From NCBI GenBank assembly GCA_033398695.1, contig CM065817.1:62980001-63044000 (forward strand): DNA of 64,000 nt. Reading direction: 5' to 3'. Shown here one piece after another: positions 35,526 through 45,619 of the stretch. Position 1 is the first letter of the stretch. Each line of letters starts with the position of its first letter. This DNA is from Orobanche coerulescens (taxonomy: Eukaryota > Streptophyta > Magnoliopsida > Lamiales > Orobanchaceae). The translations under genes were made by a program, and so were the position numbers. The notes under the pieces are model-generated. The model was not told the DNA's origin, made no database searches, and saw nothing but the letters and a program-made list of their open reading frames with translations.

Positions 35526-37177
35526 ATTGGCGCTAGAAGAAGGGGATACAACCCTCGAATTTTTATACCTACCGTCCCGAAGAACACTCACTGTTCTCGG
35601 GGCAGATACTTGAAGTGACACTCACTGCACTTCAAAGAAATCCTTTAGAAATCATGTCTTCCGCCTCCGCGTCGAAGAAGGCGGCCCGACCCGGCCGGAC
35701 CCCGTTCCGTCCCGATCCGAGCGCGGCCGATGGTGGGAGGCGGCCGCGATCGAGACGCTCGATCCGTCCGGGGCGGCGGCCCGAGCCTCTCGCTCGATCG
35801 GTTCGAACGATGAACAGATCGAAGAGGCCATAGCCGCCCTTCAGAACGACGGAGTGCTCTCGATGCGCCTCTGCTATCACTCCCTCGGTCTCCGCCGGAA
35901 GTCAGCGGAAGCTCAATGCATTATCGCCGAGCGGCGCCGGGAGGATCTCACCGCAAGAAGAGGCGCTCGCGGCGGGGCACGTCTGTCTTCGATCGCACAG
36001 GCGGTGACCCGACACAGCGGCCGGGCGATCCGGCCCGGCTACGAGGCAGCGGAATTTGAATCCCTCACCGGGAGCTCGGCCTACCGGCTCCCACAAGGCG
36101 ATCCGGCCGCTGGCTCCCGCTCGTCAAATTCCCGAGGTCGGCGGCGGCGAGTCGGAGGTCGGTACACGATCGCCTCGGCCCCCGCTCCCAAAGCCGATCC
36201 GCAAGCAGCCGAGCCGCGGCGATTGCCGCTTTGCAACGTCAGCTCAACGACGTGAAGGCGCTCCTGCAATCCGGGGCAGGCGCCATGAAGACGATCGCCG
36301 AGCCGAGCGAGCCGCTCGCGATCGACATCGAGCTCACCCCCGTGCAGCACAAGATCGCTCCTCCTCAGACACCCGTGTACGAGGGGCGATCGGACCCCCA
36401 AACACACCTACACAAGTTCAACATCTACATGACCGGGTGTGGGGCATCGGACGCGACCAGGTGCCCGATGTTCCCTCTGACGCTGGACGACATCGCCCAC
36501 CGGTGGTACACCTCATTGCCACCTCGGTCCATTGGCTCCTTTAACGAGCTGGCGCACGTCTTCACAGAGTACTTCGCCACCAGGGTCGTCCGGCCAGAAG
36601 GTCGCTTTCGCATGATGCAAATCAAGCAGGGAGAAGAGGAGACCAACTCGGACTACATCGACCGGGTAGACGTGATCATCCTCAATGGCGAGCCCGTAAG
36701 CGATGAGACCGCCCTCTACGCGGTCCTAGGAGGTTTTCAGGGCTTCTCGCCTATGTTCAGGCATCTCACGAAGACCCTACCGACGACCTATGCAGCCTTC
36801 CGGGCTAGAGCCGTAGATTTCTGTCTGTGCAAAGGCTTCTTCTTAGCCTAGGAGTTCCGCGATCGGCGCCCGGCGACGACCTCCGATCTCGGCCGGCGGC
36901 GACCTCGGTCTTCCCGGCCGGTCACTACTATCCGGCGAGCCGGAGGACTCGCTCACCGCCTACAGTCCAACATTCTAAATAAGGGACTAACTCCCGCCGA
37001 TCGCCGATATCGACCTACGAATAAAGCGATCGGCTGCCGAGTGGCGATCGCCAGCCTTCCGGCCCGATCGCCGATCATCACGCTACATCATCAGCAACCC
37101 GGTGGACACGATCGCCATCTACAGTCCAGCATATAACATGACGGACTAAGGCATAAGATCGCCTCCACCGCACATCA
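35526..37177 (+). other. TRG array interior 2, left of the SIRE-like insertion
   Basis: Continues to CATCA (37173-37177), the left TSD of the copia element, and resumes at 47176. Non-coding after gag. Confidence 0.9.
35654..36978 (+). pseudogene. TRG gag, interior 2 (several frameshifts)
   Basis: Start at 35654 with MSSASASKKAA. An open stretch of 206 residues (36231-36851) holds the gag core; N- and C-terminal parts are in other frames, with breaks near 35690-36230 and 36820. The original stop TAA is at 36976-36978. Many differences from the best copy (51659-53015) are losses at CAG/CTG. Confidence 0.85.
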
Positions 37178-37792
37178 TGAAGAGATAAATTCACCACTAG
37201 AAGGGGGGTTGAATAGTGGTGATGCGGAATACCGAAATTTCTTGCGAGAAAATGGAAATAGTGCGGAAAATAAAGACTCAAGAATTTATAGAGGTTCGGC
37301 AACTTGCCTACGTCCTCTCTCCGACTTTCTTTTTCTATTGGCTTAAGAAAAACCACAACCTTAACTCGTCTTCTATCGGTCCGAGTTTACAACCGTGACA
37401 ATCCGCTTGTCTTCTATCGGTCCAAGCTCAACCTTTCCCTCAATATGAATAATTGTTTATCTAGTGTTCTATAGGAACTAGATAATCCTCACTATACGAA
37501 TATGGGAGTATAATCCTAACAATGCCGGATCAAAGATCCTAATAACACCGGATTAGTGACTCTTGATTCGTTTCTTTTTCGCTCACGTGTAAGTGATGCA
37601 ACACTTACAACCAAATGAAAGAATACAAAGAATAATAGATATTACAATTGAAATCGCTCTTGTATCTTTCTTTTCTCACAACTTGTAATGCAATAAAGTA
37701 TGTAAATCTGAGCTCAAGAATGCTTTGATTGCTTGTATGCTTGTATGCTTGAATGCTTGAAGTTGTGTTTTTGATACCCAAGTCCTTCGGGT

Positions 37793-37801
37793 ATTTATAG
37801 G
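37793..37801 (-). promoter_or_regulatory. TATA box of the SIRE-like LTR (3' LTR copy)
   Basis: Minus strand reads CCTATAAATACCC. The palindromic motif cluster begins about 37 bp upstream. The 5' LTR copy of the box is near 46235-46243. Confidence 0.75.
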
Positions 37802-37837
37802 TGTGAGACATCCTTCAAATTCTGAAAAACATACTAT

Positions 37838-38640
37838 TAGCGTGCGCTAATAGTGCCTTGTAGCGTGCGCTAACGGATTTTGACTTGAAATCTCTGAACG
37901 GTCACAAAGACTGTTGCAACGGTAAAATACTGTGACTAGCGTGCGCTAGTAATGACATGGTAGCGTGCGCTAACGTCTTGGTCAACTAGTCTTCGATCTT
38001 GACTTTGACAATATCCGATTTCCTCTCCAACGACTCTTTTTCCAACGGCTAAAATTATGATTAGCGTGCGCTAGCAAGTATGCGTAGCGTGCGCTATTAT
38101 TAATTAAATCCAATTTTTCCAGATTTTCCGGATCTGCATTGACTCTTGCTTCCAACGGTTGAAATTCAAACGGTAATATGCAGATTCCATTTAGCGTGCG
38201 CTAATACCTTTCTCTTAGCGTGCGCTACTGAGTTATTTCATTAACGTACGTTACCTTGTGTAGCGTACGTAAAAGCCTTGACGAAATGAGTCCAGTAGCT
38301 ACTGGACTACAAACCATAATATTGGTAGCGTGCGCTAGATATGAGAAGTAACGTGCGCTATGTCCATGATGTAGCGTACGTAAGATTATATGTGTAGCGT
38401 GCGCAACGTCCAGTTCTGATTTCCTTCCAGACTTCACTTGACCTCTGGAGACTTGCGATAGCGTGCGTTATATATGTTGTATAGCGTGCGCTAACTGTAG
38501 TTTATTAGCGTGCGCTATCATTCAATAGCTTGCGTGCGCTATCGATCAGGCGACTTGAGTAGGCTGCAGCTGACTTGACTGGTCTGTGTATGTGAGTCTT
38601 GATAGCGTGCGCTACGATATGATACGTAGCGTGCGTTAGC
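37838..38640. promoter_or_regulatory. Cluster of about 20 TAGCGTGCGCTA motifs in LTR U3
   Basis: Copies near 37838, 37861, 37937, 37961, 38061, 38085, 38191, 38216, 38242, 38261, 38327, 38349, 38372, 38395, 38459, 38482, 38505, 38528, 38603 and 38626. Variants keep the arms TAGCG/CGCTA around a two-base centre (TG, TA). Spacing is irregular. Repeated conserved palindromes in U3 are known for Sireviruses; the function is probably regulatory (inference). The second LTR has the same cluster at about 46280-47080. Confidence 0.85.
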
Positions 38641-38733
38641 TATATTTTGGTCCTTCAAAATATTATCGAGCCGAGATTGATTCAATTAAATGTTTTGAAT
38701 ATAATAATCATCAAAATACATTTTGAGTCAACA

Positions 38734-38747
38734 ATCTCCCCCTTTTT
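38734..38747 (-). other. SIRE-like polypurine tract
   Basis: Minus strand AAAAAGGGGGAGAT directly before the 3' LTR. A second near-copy (GTCAAAAAGGGGGAGAATAC on minus) lies at about 38882-38900. Several PPT-like tracts are a Sirevirus trait. Confidence 0.8.
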
Positions 38748-39157
38748 GATGATGTCAAAACATTTAATTAGTACCTGCAAAAACATTTTGAAATGATTCG
38801 AATCAAGATAAACTTGTTCGATATATTAGTAGATTTTCGTTTTTTGGAGTATTTATATTAGTAGATTTTCGTTTTTTGGAGTATTCTCCCCCTTTTTGAC
38901 AGAAACAAAAAGGAACTCCCCCTGAATTGTTGCATTATTAATAAACATTAACGAAATTTGCCATTACTCAAGGTGCAATCAACAGCGACAGTACAATACT
39001 TGTAGATAGCAAATACTTGTACATAACAAATGCCAAATTAAGAAATGCGAATTTCATTAATATTAAATGCAGTGAATACAACGAGTTTTCATGGCACACG
39101 ACATATAAATTTTTTCGAACAAGAAGATTCTACATCAAACATCAAAGATCATCAAAT
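38748..39157 (-). other. SIRE-like 3' untranslated region
   Basis: About 410 bp of AT-rich DNA between the main PPT and the last ORF. It contains the 32 bp repeat and the second PPT-like tract, and no further gene. Confidence 0.75.
38822..38885. repeat. Perfect 32 bp direct repeat, two copies
   Basis: 38822-38853 and 38854-38885 are identical, in the 3' untranslated part between the extra ORF and the PPT. The second copy runs into the additional PPT-like tract. Confidence 0.92.
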
Positions 39158-39502
39158 CTAAGGATCGGAGGAGGTCGAAGGGAAAGGGAACGAGGGGTGT
39201 GTGAAGCGAATGAACTCGGATAACAGTCCACGAACTTCCCGGACTTCTGAACGCACTTCCCGGATTTCCGAACTCACTTCCCGGACTTCCGAATGCAGAG
39301 CCCGAAAATCCTCTCGTATCTCAGCGTGTGAAGTCTCGATGCCCCGCATCCTAGCACAGAGATCACTCTCCTCTTCCTCCGTCACCACATTTCTCATCGG
39401 GCGTTTTCCTTTCGATGTAGGTTTCCTTACGAATTCCCCAGTCTGCATTTCTCGAAGGGTGTGAGGTCCCCGACGAGTGATCTTTTCTTCTGCAGTGGGC
39501 AT
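39158..39502 (-). CDS. C-terminal coiled-coil extension of the SIRE-like extra ORF
   Basis: 114 residues from the ATG at 39502. The middle is a repetitive charged helix (EVREVSSEIREVRSEVREVR), a likely coiled coil. The ORF is in the same frame as the 343-residue ORF upstream, separated by one TAA and five sense codons. It is therefore either the far end of one protein interrupted by a stop, or is reached by read-through. Which of these holds cannot be decided from one copy. Confidence 0.55.
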   Translation of the reverse strand: MPTAEEKITRRGPHTLREMQTGEFVRKPTSKGKRPMRNVVTEEEESDLCARMRGIETSHAEIREDFRALHSEVREVSSEIREVRSEVREVRGLLSEFIRFTHPSFPFPSTSSDP

Positions 39503-39520
39503 CCGTGACCCTTTCTCTAC

Positions 39521-40552
39521 TTAGTCATCAACGCGTAGGTACGGAAAGAGAATCCAGCCTCTGTTGATCGTCCGGACGTAGTGCATAGCTTTAAGTGACG
39601 CGTCCGAGATCTCATGCCCGAGGGAGACTGGGACTGCCTTGTCCTTCGACAAGTCGACTTGATGAAAACTGAAAATAGCCGACAGGATAGAGCCATAAGG
39701 CATTCCAGCCTTGCGAGAACGAGTGGCGTAGTTTTTCGACCGAAACAAATCTCCCTTCACCTTCATCCAACTGATGATGATGTCGGAGAAATTTACTTTA
39801 TCGTCGTTGAGAACGCGGTACACCACTTGCTTGTCCACGCCCACTAGTTTGTGCTGCGAATTCACCTTCGGCATAAGGCATTTCGTGAGGGCTACCAAAA
39901 GCAGACGAATATTGATTCCAAAGTCGTTGTTTTCAAAGAAGTCGTCCGTTATGTCGATAACGGCCTTCGAGCTCAGAAATTCTTTCACATCCATTTCACC
40001 AATTTCATTATCGTCGACCAATGATTTTCCAGTGCAAATAAAACCATCTCTGGGTAAACCAAAAATTTGAAACAAAACATCGGAAGAAACTTTAACCCGA
40101 GTACCTCCGACAAGACTTCCTAACACAAGGGCTGAAGACCCTTCATTTTCGCCCACATGAAGATTAGCATAGAACTCTCGGACGAGTTCAGGGAAGATAG
40201 GATTTTTGCACTCGACAAAACGAGAAATACCGAGTGAGGAGAAGAAATTGGAGATATTAACGTTTACCCGTTCGAGACTCAAGAGATTGAAGAAGTAGCA
40301 ATCAGTGATGTGTTCTTGAGGGAGTATGTCAAAGAACACTCTCGAGGAAGTGGCGGAGATGAACCGGTCCGCATCAAATTGGGCGTTTAGAGGTCGCTTC
40401 AAATTGTTGTATTGTTTTCCCATAGCGGTGCGGTTCTTGCTCGACATGATGAAGGAAAATCGAAGGGAATCGAAGATTTTGAGGGAGAAGCTTGCAGATT
40501 GGATCGGATGTGTGACTAGGGTTTTTGCAAGAGGGAAGTCGATTGCGTGCAT
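39521..40552 (-). CDS. Extra ORF downstream of pol in the SIRE-like element (plant-transposon-protein-like domain)
   Basis: 343 residues on the same strand as gag-pol, in the position of the so-called env-like gene of Sireviruses. The part around residues 90-160 (PELVREFYANLHVG followed by VKVSSDVLFQIFGLPRD) resembles the 'putative plant transposon protein' domain found in Athila and Sirevirus extra ORFs. I see no signal peptide and no convincing membrane segment, so an envelope role is not supported. The first ATG is 40552; an ATG at 40447 (MSSKNRTAMGKQ) is an alternative start. A TATA-like box and six palindromes lie immediately upstream. Confidence 0.75.
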   Translation of the reverse strand: MHAIDFPLAKTLVTHPIQSASFSLKIFDSLRFSFIMSSKNRTAMGKQYNNLKRPLNAQFDADRFISATSSRVFFDILPQEHITDCYFFNLLSLERVNVNISNFFSSLGISRFVECKNPIFPELVREFYANLHVGENEGSSALVLGSLVGGTRVKVSSDVLFQIFGLPRDGFICTGKSLVDDNEIGEMDVKEFLSSKAVIDITDDFFENNDFGINIRLLLVALTKCLMPKVNSQHKLVGVDKQVVYRVLNDDKVNFSDIIISWMKVKGDLFRSKNYATRSRKAGMPYGSILSAIFSFHQVDLSKDKAVPVSLGHEISDASLKAMHYVRTINRGWILFPYLRVDD

Positions 40553-40587
40553 TAGCGAATGTGTTGTGATTTAGGGTTGTACGGCAT

Positions 40588-40595
40588 ATATATAG
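40588..40595 (-). promoter_or_regulatory. TATA-like box upstream of the extra ORF
   Basis: Minus strand CTATATATATG, 36 bp above the first ATG and about 140 bp above the alternative ATG. With the palindromes directly upstream the layout copies that of the LTR promoter. Confidence 0.5.
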
Positions 40596-40611
40596 TCAGC
40601 GGAGTTTAAGT

Positions 40612-40786
40612 TACCGTACGCTAGGATTTATAAGATTAGCGTACGTTAGGCGAAAAATAGAGGCTTACTGGACTGTCCAATGGAAATCGAAAAACTTTAA
40701 TTAGCGTACGCAAGAAGGTAGTGATTAGCGTACGCTATCGAATGCAGGCTTTAGCGCGCGTTAAGAATATGAAGCTAGCGCGCGCT
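40612..40786. promoter_or_regulatory. Internal cluster of six LTR-type palindromes
   Basis: Copies at about 40612, 40638, 40701, 40724, 40751 and 40774: TACCGTACGCTA, TAGCGTACGTTA, TAGCGTACGCAA, TAGCGTACGCTA, TAGCGCGCGTTA, TAGCGCGCGCTA. They share the arms of the LTR motif but have centre bases TA or CG. They sit between the end of pol and the extra ORF, the only other place in the element where I see the motif. Confidence 0.8.
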
Positions 40787-40835
40787 AGCGAGTGATCTAA
40801 ATCAAGGATTTTGATGTTTTGAGTAGAAGATTATT

Positions 40836-43800
40836 TCAAAAGTTGTCTATATGTCCCATGCCAAGTTGTAAACGAATGGAATTAAAAGATTCTTCGGGAA
40901 GAGGTTTTGTAAAGATGTCAGCAAGTTGATCCTTCGTCCCGACAAAAATTAAACAGATGTCTTTCTTTTGAACATGATCACGTAAAAAATGATGTCTAAT
41001 ATCTATATGCTTGGTTATTTGTGCAAAACAGGATTTTTGCTCAAATTAATTGCACTAGTGTTATCACATAAGATAGGGGTATTTTCAAAATGAATGCCGT
41101 AGTCGCGTAGTTGATTTTTAATCCATAGCACTTGAGCACAGGCGCTCCCTGCAGCGACATATTCGGCCTCAGCTGTAGACAATGCTACGCTGGTTTGCTT
41201 TTTACTTCCCCAAGATATTAAACAAGATCCAACAAAATGACATGTACCACTAGTACTCTTTTTATCAATTTTGCATCCGCCGAAATCGGCGTCACTATAG
41301 GCAATTAAATTAAAATCCAAGCAAGAAGGATACCATAGACCTAGTCCAATAGTTCCTTTCAAATAGCGAAAAATGCGTTTACAAGCAATTAAATGTGATT
41401 CCTTGGGATTAGCTTGGAATCGAGCACATATACATGTAGCAAATATTATATCTGGCCTAGATGCAGTCAAATATAGCAAAGATCCGATCATACCTCGATA
41501 TAGTTTTTGATCTACGGATTTGCCATTTTCATCTTTCTCAAGCTTTAATGATGACGACATTGGTGTAGATATCACCTTGCTATTTTCCATGTTGAATTTC
41601 TTGAGGAGGTCGTTTGAGTACTTCGTTTGATGAATAAAAATTCCATCTTCGCATTGTTTGATTTGAAGCCCGAGGAAGAACGTTAATTCTCCCATCATAC
41701 TCATTTCGAATTCTCCTTTCATAAGATTAGAAAAATCTTGGCACAAGGATTCATTAGTAGCTCCAAAAACAATGTCATCAACGTAAATTTTGCAAACAAG
41801 TATATCATCATTTAGTATTTTAACAAACAAGGTATTATCGACTTTACCTCTTTTATAGTCATTTGCTATTAAAAATTGACTTAAACGATCATACCATGCT
41901 CGGGGTGCTTGCTTCAACCCGTAAAGTGCCTTGTTGAGCTTGTAGACATGATCCGGAAAATGATGGTCTTCAAAACCGGGAGGTTGCTTGACGTAGACTT
42001 CTTCTTGAATGAAACCATTCAAGAATGCACTTTTGACATCCATTTGAAATAGTTTAATCTTCTTATGAGCGGCAAATGCACAAAGCAAGCGAATGGCTTC
42101 GAGTCGAGCTACGGGAGCAAAACTTTCTTCGTAATCAAGACCTTCTTCTTGATTATATCCTTGAGCAACCAAACGAGATTTATTTCGAATAGGATAGCCG
42201 TATTCGTCACTCTTGATTTTATGCACCCATTTAGTTCCGATAATTGTTTTATCTTTAGGCGCGGGAACTAAATTCCATACATTATTGTGCTTGAATTGCA
42301 CAAGCTCCTCTTGCATTGCCATCACCCAACTTTCATCATCGAGAGCTTCGGATATATTCTTGGGAACTATTTCGGATACAAAAGCACAATGAGCCATAAA
42401 TTCGGTGGTCCTCCTTCGGGTTTGAACACCGTCTTCAATGTTTCCGATCACGAGATCCTTCGAATGGTCTTTGATGTGCCTCCAATCTTTCGGTAAATCA
42501 ACGATTGTGTTCGTTTCGATTTCCGAAATTTTCTTCACTTCGGGTGAGGGATCCGGAAAGGTACCTGCATCATCAAAATATTCTACCTTTCTCGGGGGTG
42601 AGATCATATCATTGAATTTAACATGTATGGATTCTTTAACTTTATTCGTTCTAATATTATACACACGATATGCTTTGCTATTAGTACAATAGCCAAGAAA
42701 AATTTCGGAGTCGGATTTGGCATCAAACTTGCCCAAGTTATCCTTGCCATTGTTTAGAATAAATACATTGCAACCAAAAGGATGAAAGTAAGCAATATTG
42801 GGCTTTTTGCCATTCCATAATTCATACGGAGTTTTAAGATGAGTTCTACGAACGTGAACTCGATTAATCACATAACATGCCGTAAAAATTGCTTCGGCCC
42901 AAAAGTATCGTGGAAGAGAGTACTCATTTAGCATTGTCCTCGACATTTCTTCCAAAGATCGGTTTTTTCTTTCAACAACTCCATTTTGTTGTGGCGTTCT
43001 AGAAGCCGAAAAATTGTGATTAATACCGTATTTGTCACATAAAAGTTCAAACGGGGTGCAATCAAATTCACCTCCGTGGTCGGTACGAATAGAAATTATG
43101 GAGAGGTTTTTCTCGTTTGATACCAAACGACACCATTTAGAAAACTCGGAAAATGCATCATCTTTATGAGCTAAAAATCTAACCCAAGTAAAACGAGAGA
43201 AATCATCAACAATAACCAAAGTATAAAGTTTACCATTTAAACTAACATGTCTAGATGGACCAATCAAATCCATATGCACGAGTTCAAGAACTCGACTAGT
43301 GGAAACCTCGAATTTTGGTTTAAACGATTCTCGAGTATGTTTTCCTTTTATGCATGATTCACACAAATGTTTTCTATCGAATTTGAGTTTGGGCAATCCA
43401 CGAACAAGGTCGTGTCTAGATAAAATAGAAATAATAGGTAGAGAAGTATGCCCCAATTTTCGATGCCATAAATATGCATTGTCATCCAAGGTAATAAGGC
43501 ATTTTTCATTGAAAGAGCTTTTATCATTAAGATCAACAATATAGATGTTTCCACATCTCAAACCAATGAATGCAATTTTATTATTTCTAAATGCCGTGCA
43601 ATGCGTTTGTTCAAATAGAATTTTAAAGCCTTCGTCACAAAGTTGCGAAACGCTAAGGATATTATGATGCAAACCTTCAACAAATAGTACTTTGTTGATA
43701 GAGGGAGAAGGTTCCTTACCGACTTTGCCGATTCCTTTGATTTTTCCCTTTTGATTATCTCCAAAGGTCACATGTCCTTGATCTTGATATTCGAGGTCTT

Positions 43801-43858
43801 CAAATAAGTCCTCGGAGCCGCACATGTGCCTTGAGCATCCGCTATCAATGTACCACTT
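40836..43858 (-). pseudogene. SIRE-like pol: protease, integrase, reverse transcriptase, RNase H (frameshifted at both ends)
   Basis: A 936-residue open frame spans 41015-43825. Protease DSGCSRHM lies just above its first ATG. Then follow the finger (WHRKLGHTS at about residue 120, LCESCIKGK about 155), the integrase core ([25 protein letters not shown]), RT ([37 protein letters not shown]) and RNase H ([27 protein letters not shown]). At about 41019-41030 the frame is lost inside RNase H; its C-terminal tail continues in another frame to a stop at 40836-40838. A second break at about 43855 separates protease from the upstream linker. All catalytic motifs are intact. Confidence 0.92.
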
Positions 43859-44150
43859 GTTTTTCCTTGGGGCCGGTACCTACAAAAGTAGAATTTCTCG
43901 GTTGTTTCGGTACCCAAGCCCGTTTGGGTCCTCCAAAGTTAACTATGCTTATAGCATTTGGAACAATCGTCCCTTTCGGAACCCATATTTGCTTAACTTT
44001 GATAGTTCTTAACTTTGAATGAGTATTAACATTGTGAACTCGTTTGAGCGGATCTTTTGAGTTCTCGGTTTCGGTTTTCTTTATTTTGTCAAGGTTAATA
44101 AGGGATTGTTCCCGTTTAAAAGGGTCGAAACCAAGACCGTGTTTGAGCAA
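43845..44150 (-). pseudogene. SIRE-like gag-pol linker (out-of-frame segment)
   Basis: 101 residues in a frame different from both gag and pol: KQIWVPKGTIVPNA, then [19 protein letters not shown], the typical linker before the protease in this family. It overlaps the last codons of the gag frame, so a frameshift lies near 44116-44160. Whether this is a natural gag-pol shift or an error cannot be told from one copy. Confidence 0.7.
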
Positions 44151-45558
44151 GGGCGATTTTGAATAGATAGGAGCCTTTCGAATTTCTCGTTTCGAGAGTA
44201 AATTTGTTCAAAATATATTTTAGCTCCTTTTGAGTTTTTGTTAACTCGATTTTCAAAACATTTTCTTTTTCAATACATGATGTATGGTCGATTTCAATAG
44301 TTTTGCCCTTGTTTTGAAGTGAGGAGTTTTCGAGTTCTAGAGATTTTATTTTTCTCTTTAAAGATATATTTAACTTGACCATCTCGTCATACTCCGTATT
44401 TAACGATTCAAACGCACTCAACAACTCATCATCTTGATGAACTTCTTGTGAATCACAAAAATCAAAAGAGTCATATTCATCGTCATTGAGTTTAGAGCTT
44501 ACCTCGATATTGCTTTCGGAGTCGAGGGCCATGAATACAAGGTTTGCGTCTAGAGATCTTTCAATCTCCTCCTCGTCATCACTCCAAGAAGCGATTAGAA
44601 CCTCCTTCTTTTTGAATCTTTCCATTTGCGGTTTTGAAGAGGATCCTCGGCATTCTTTGGCATAATGACCGGCTTGACCACATTTCCGACAATTATTGTC
44701 GAACTTCTTGATAGGAGTGTAGCCACTCTTCTTTTTCTCCGGTTTGCCATCCCGACCAAGAAAACTTCGCCTCTTTTGAATTAGGTTTTTGTACCTTCTA
44801 AAGTTTTTGGCATAAAGAGCGAGTTCCTCGTCGTCTTCATCTTCGGCAACATCTTCCTCAACGTCGCTATCAACATTGAATGCGACTACTCTTTCCCGAG
44901 GCTTTGGTTTTGTGCCTCTAGACTTGAGAACGATCTCATAGTTGATGAGTGACCCGATGAGGGCACTAAATTCGAGCATGTTGAGATCCTTGGATTCCAT
45001 GATCGCGGTGACCGTGGCATCCCATTCTCGTGGCAACGATCGTAGAATTTTCTTAGCTTTGTCGCTGCTCGATATAGGCTTTCCAAAAGATGCAAGACCG
45101 TTTGTTATAGCCGAAAATCGATCCAACATATTTGTGATCGTTTCCTCGTCTTTCATGGAAAATAATTCGTAGTCATGGAGTAACATATTAATTTTGGTCT
45201 CCTTGACTTGAGTGGTTCCCTCGTGAGTGACTTCGAGAATTTCCCAAATTTCTTTGGCACTTTCATAGGACGATATCCTATTAAGTTCTTCGGGATTGAG
45301 AGCGCAATAGAGGAGTTGAGTAGCTCGGGAGTTTACATGCGTGTTTCTCCAATCCTCATCGTTGAATTCTTCGATCTTTTTCAACGATCCATCTTCTTTC
45401 TTAGCAAGTTTAGGACCGAGAGCAATAACTTTCCAGATTTCAATATCGTAGGCTTGAACGAAGATCGCCATCTTCTTTTTCCACGTCATGAAATTGGAAC
45501 CGTCGAAGAAAGGAGGACGGTTGAGAGCATTTCCTTCAATTTGGCCAAGAAGTGCCAT
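44116..45558 (-). CDS. SIRE-like Gag
   Basis: 480 residues starting 62 bp inside the 5' LTR. The N-terminal copia gag domain (PFFDGSNFMTWKKKM; helices to about residue 215) is followed by an acidic stretch. One CCHC knuckle follows (CRKCGQAGHYAKEC, Cys290 to Cys303), then an acidic region and a long coiled coil (about 380-455). Coiled-coil gag C-termini are typical of Sireviruses. The last about 15 residues are probably out-of-frame read-through past the break to the linker. Gag assembles the particle and binds RNA. Confidence 0.92.
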   Translation of the reverse strand: MALLGQIEGNALNRPPFFDGSNFMTWKKKMAIFVQAYDIEIWKVIALGPKLAKKEDGSLKKIEEFNDEDWRNTHVNSRATQLLYCALNPEELNRISSYESAKEIWEILEVTHEGTTQVKETKINMLLHDYELFSMKDEETITNMLDRFSAITNGLASFGKPISSSDKAKKILRSLPREWDATVTAIMESKDLNMLEFSALIGSLINYEIVLKSRGTKPKPRERVVAFNVDSDVEEDVAEDEDDEELALYAKNFRRYKNLIQKRRSFLGRDGKPEKKKSGYTPIKKFDNNCRKCGQAGHYAKECRGSSSKPQMERFKKKEVLIASWSDDEEEIERSLDANLVFMALDSESNIEVSSKLNDDEYDSFDFCDSQEVHQDDELLSAFESLNTEYDEMVKLNISLKRKIKSLELENSSLQNKGKTIEIDHTSCIEKENVLKIELTKTQKELKYILNKFTLETRNSKGSYLFKIALAQTRSWFRPF

Positions 45559-45600
45559 TTGCGGATCTTTTTCTCTTAGGTGGTTAAACCTTTAAAAAGA

Positions 45601-45619
45601 GACCCGCTCCGATACCAAC
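45601..45619 (-). other. SIRE-like primer binding site
   Basis: Next to the 5' LTR the minus strand reads TGGTATCGGAGCGGGTC after two spacer bases, the initiator-Met type site with one change. Confidence 0.85.

Larger units (their letters stand above)
37178..38733 (-). repeat. SIRE-like 3' LTR
   Basis: 1,556 bp, TGAAGAGATAAATTC to GAGTCAACA in plus reading. U3 (37838-38640) carries about 20 copies of the palindromic motif TAGCGTGCGCTA. A TATA box on the minus strand lies just below them. Confidence 0.95.

Noticed and set aside
37838..38640. CRISPR-like array
   Set aside because: The 12 bp motifs are palindromic, irregularly spaced, degenerate, duplicated in both LTRs of a retrotransposon, and in plant DNA.
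39521..40552. Envelope glycoprotein
   Set aside because: The ORF is in the env-like position, but I see no signal peptide, transmembrane anchor or cleavage site. The visible similarity is to a plant transposon protein domain.
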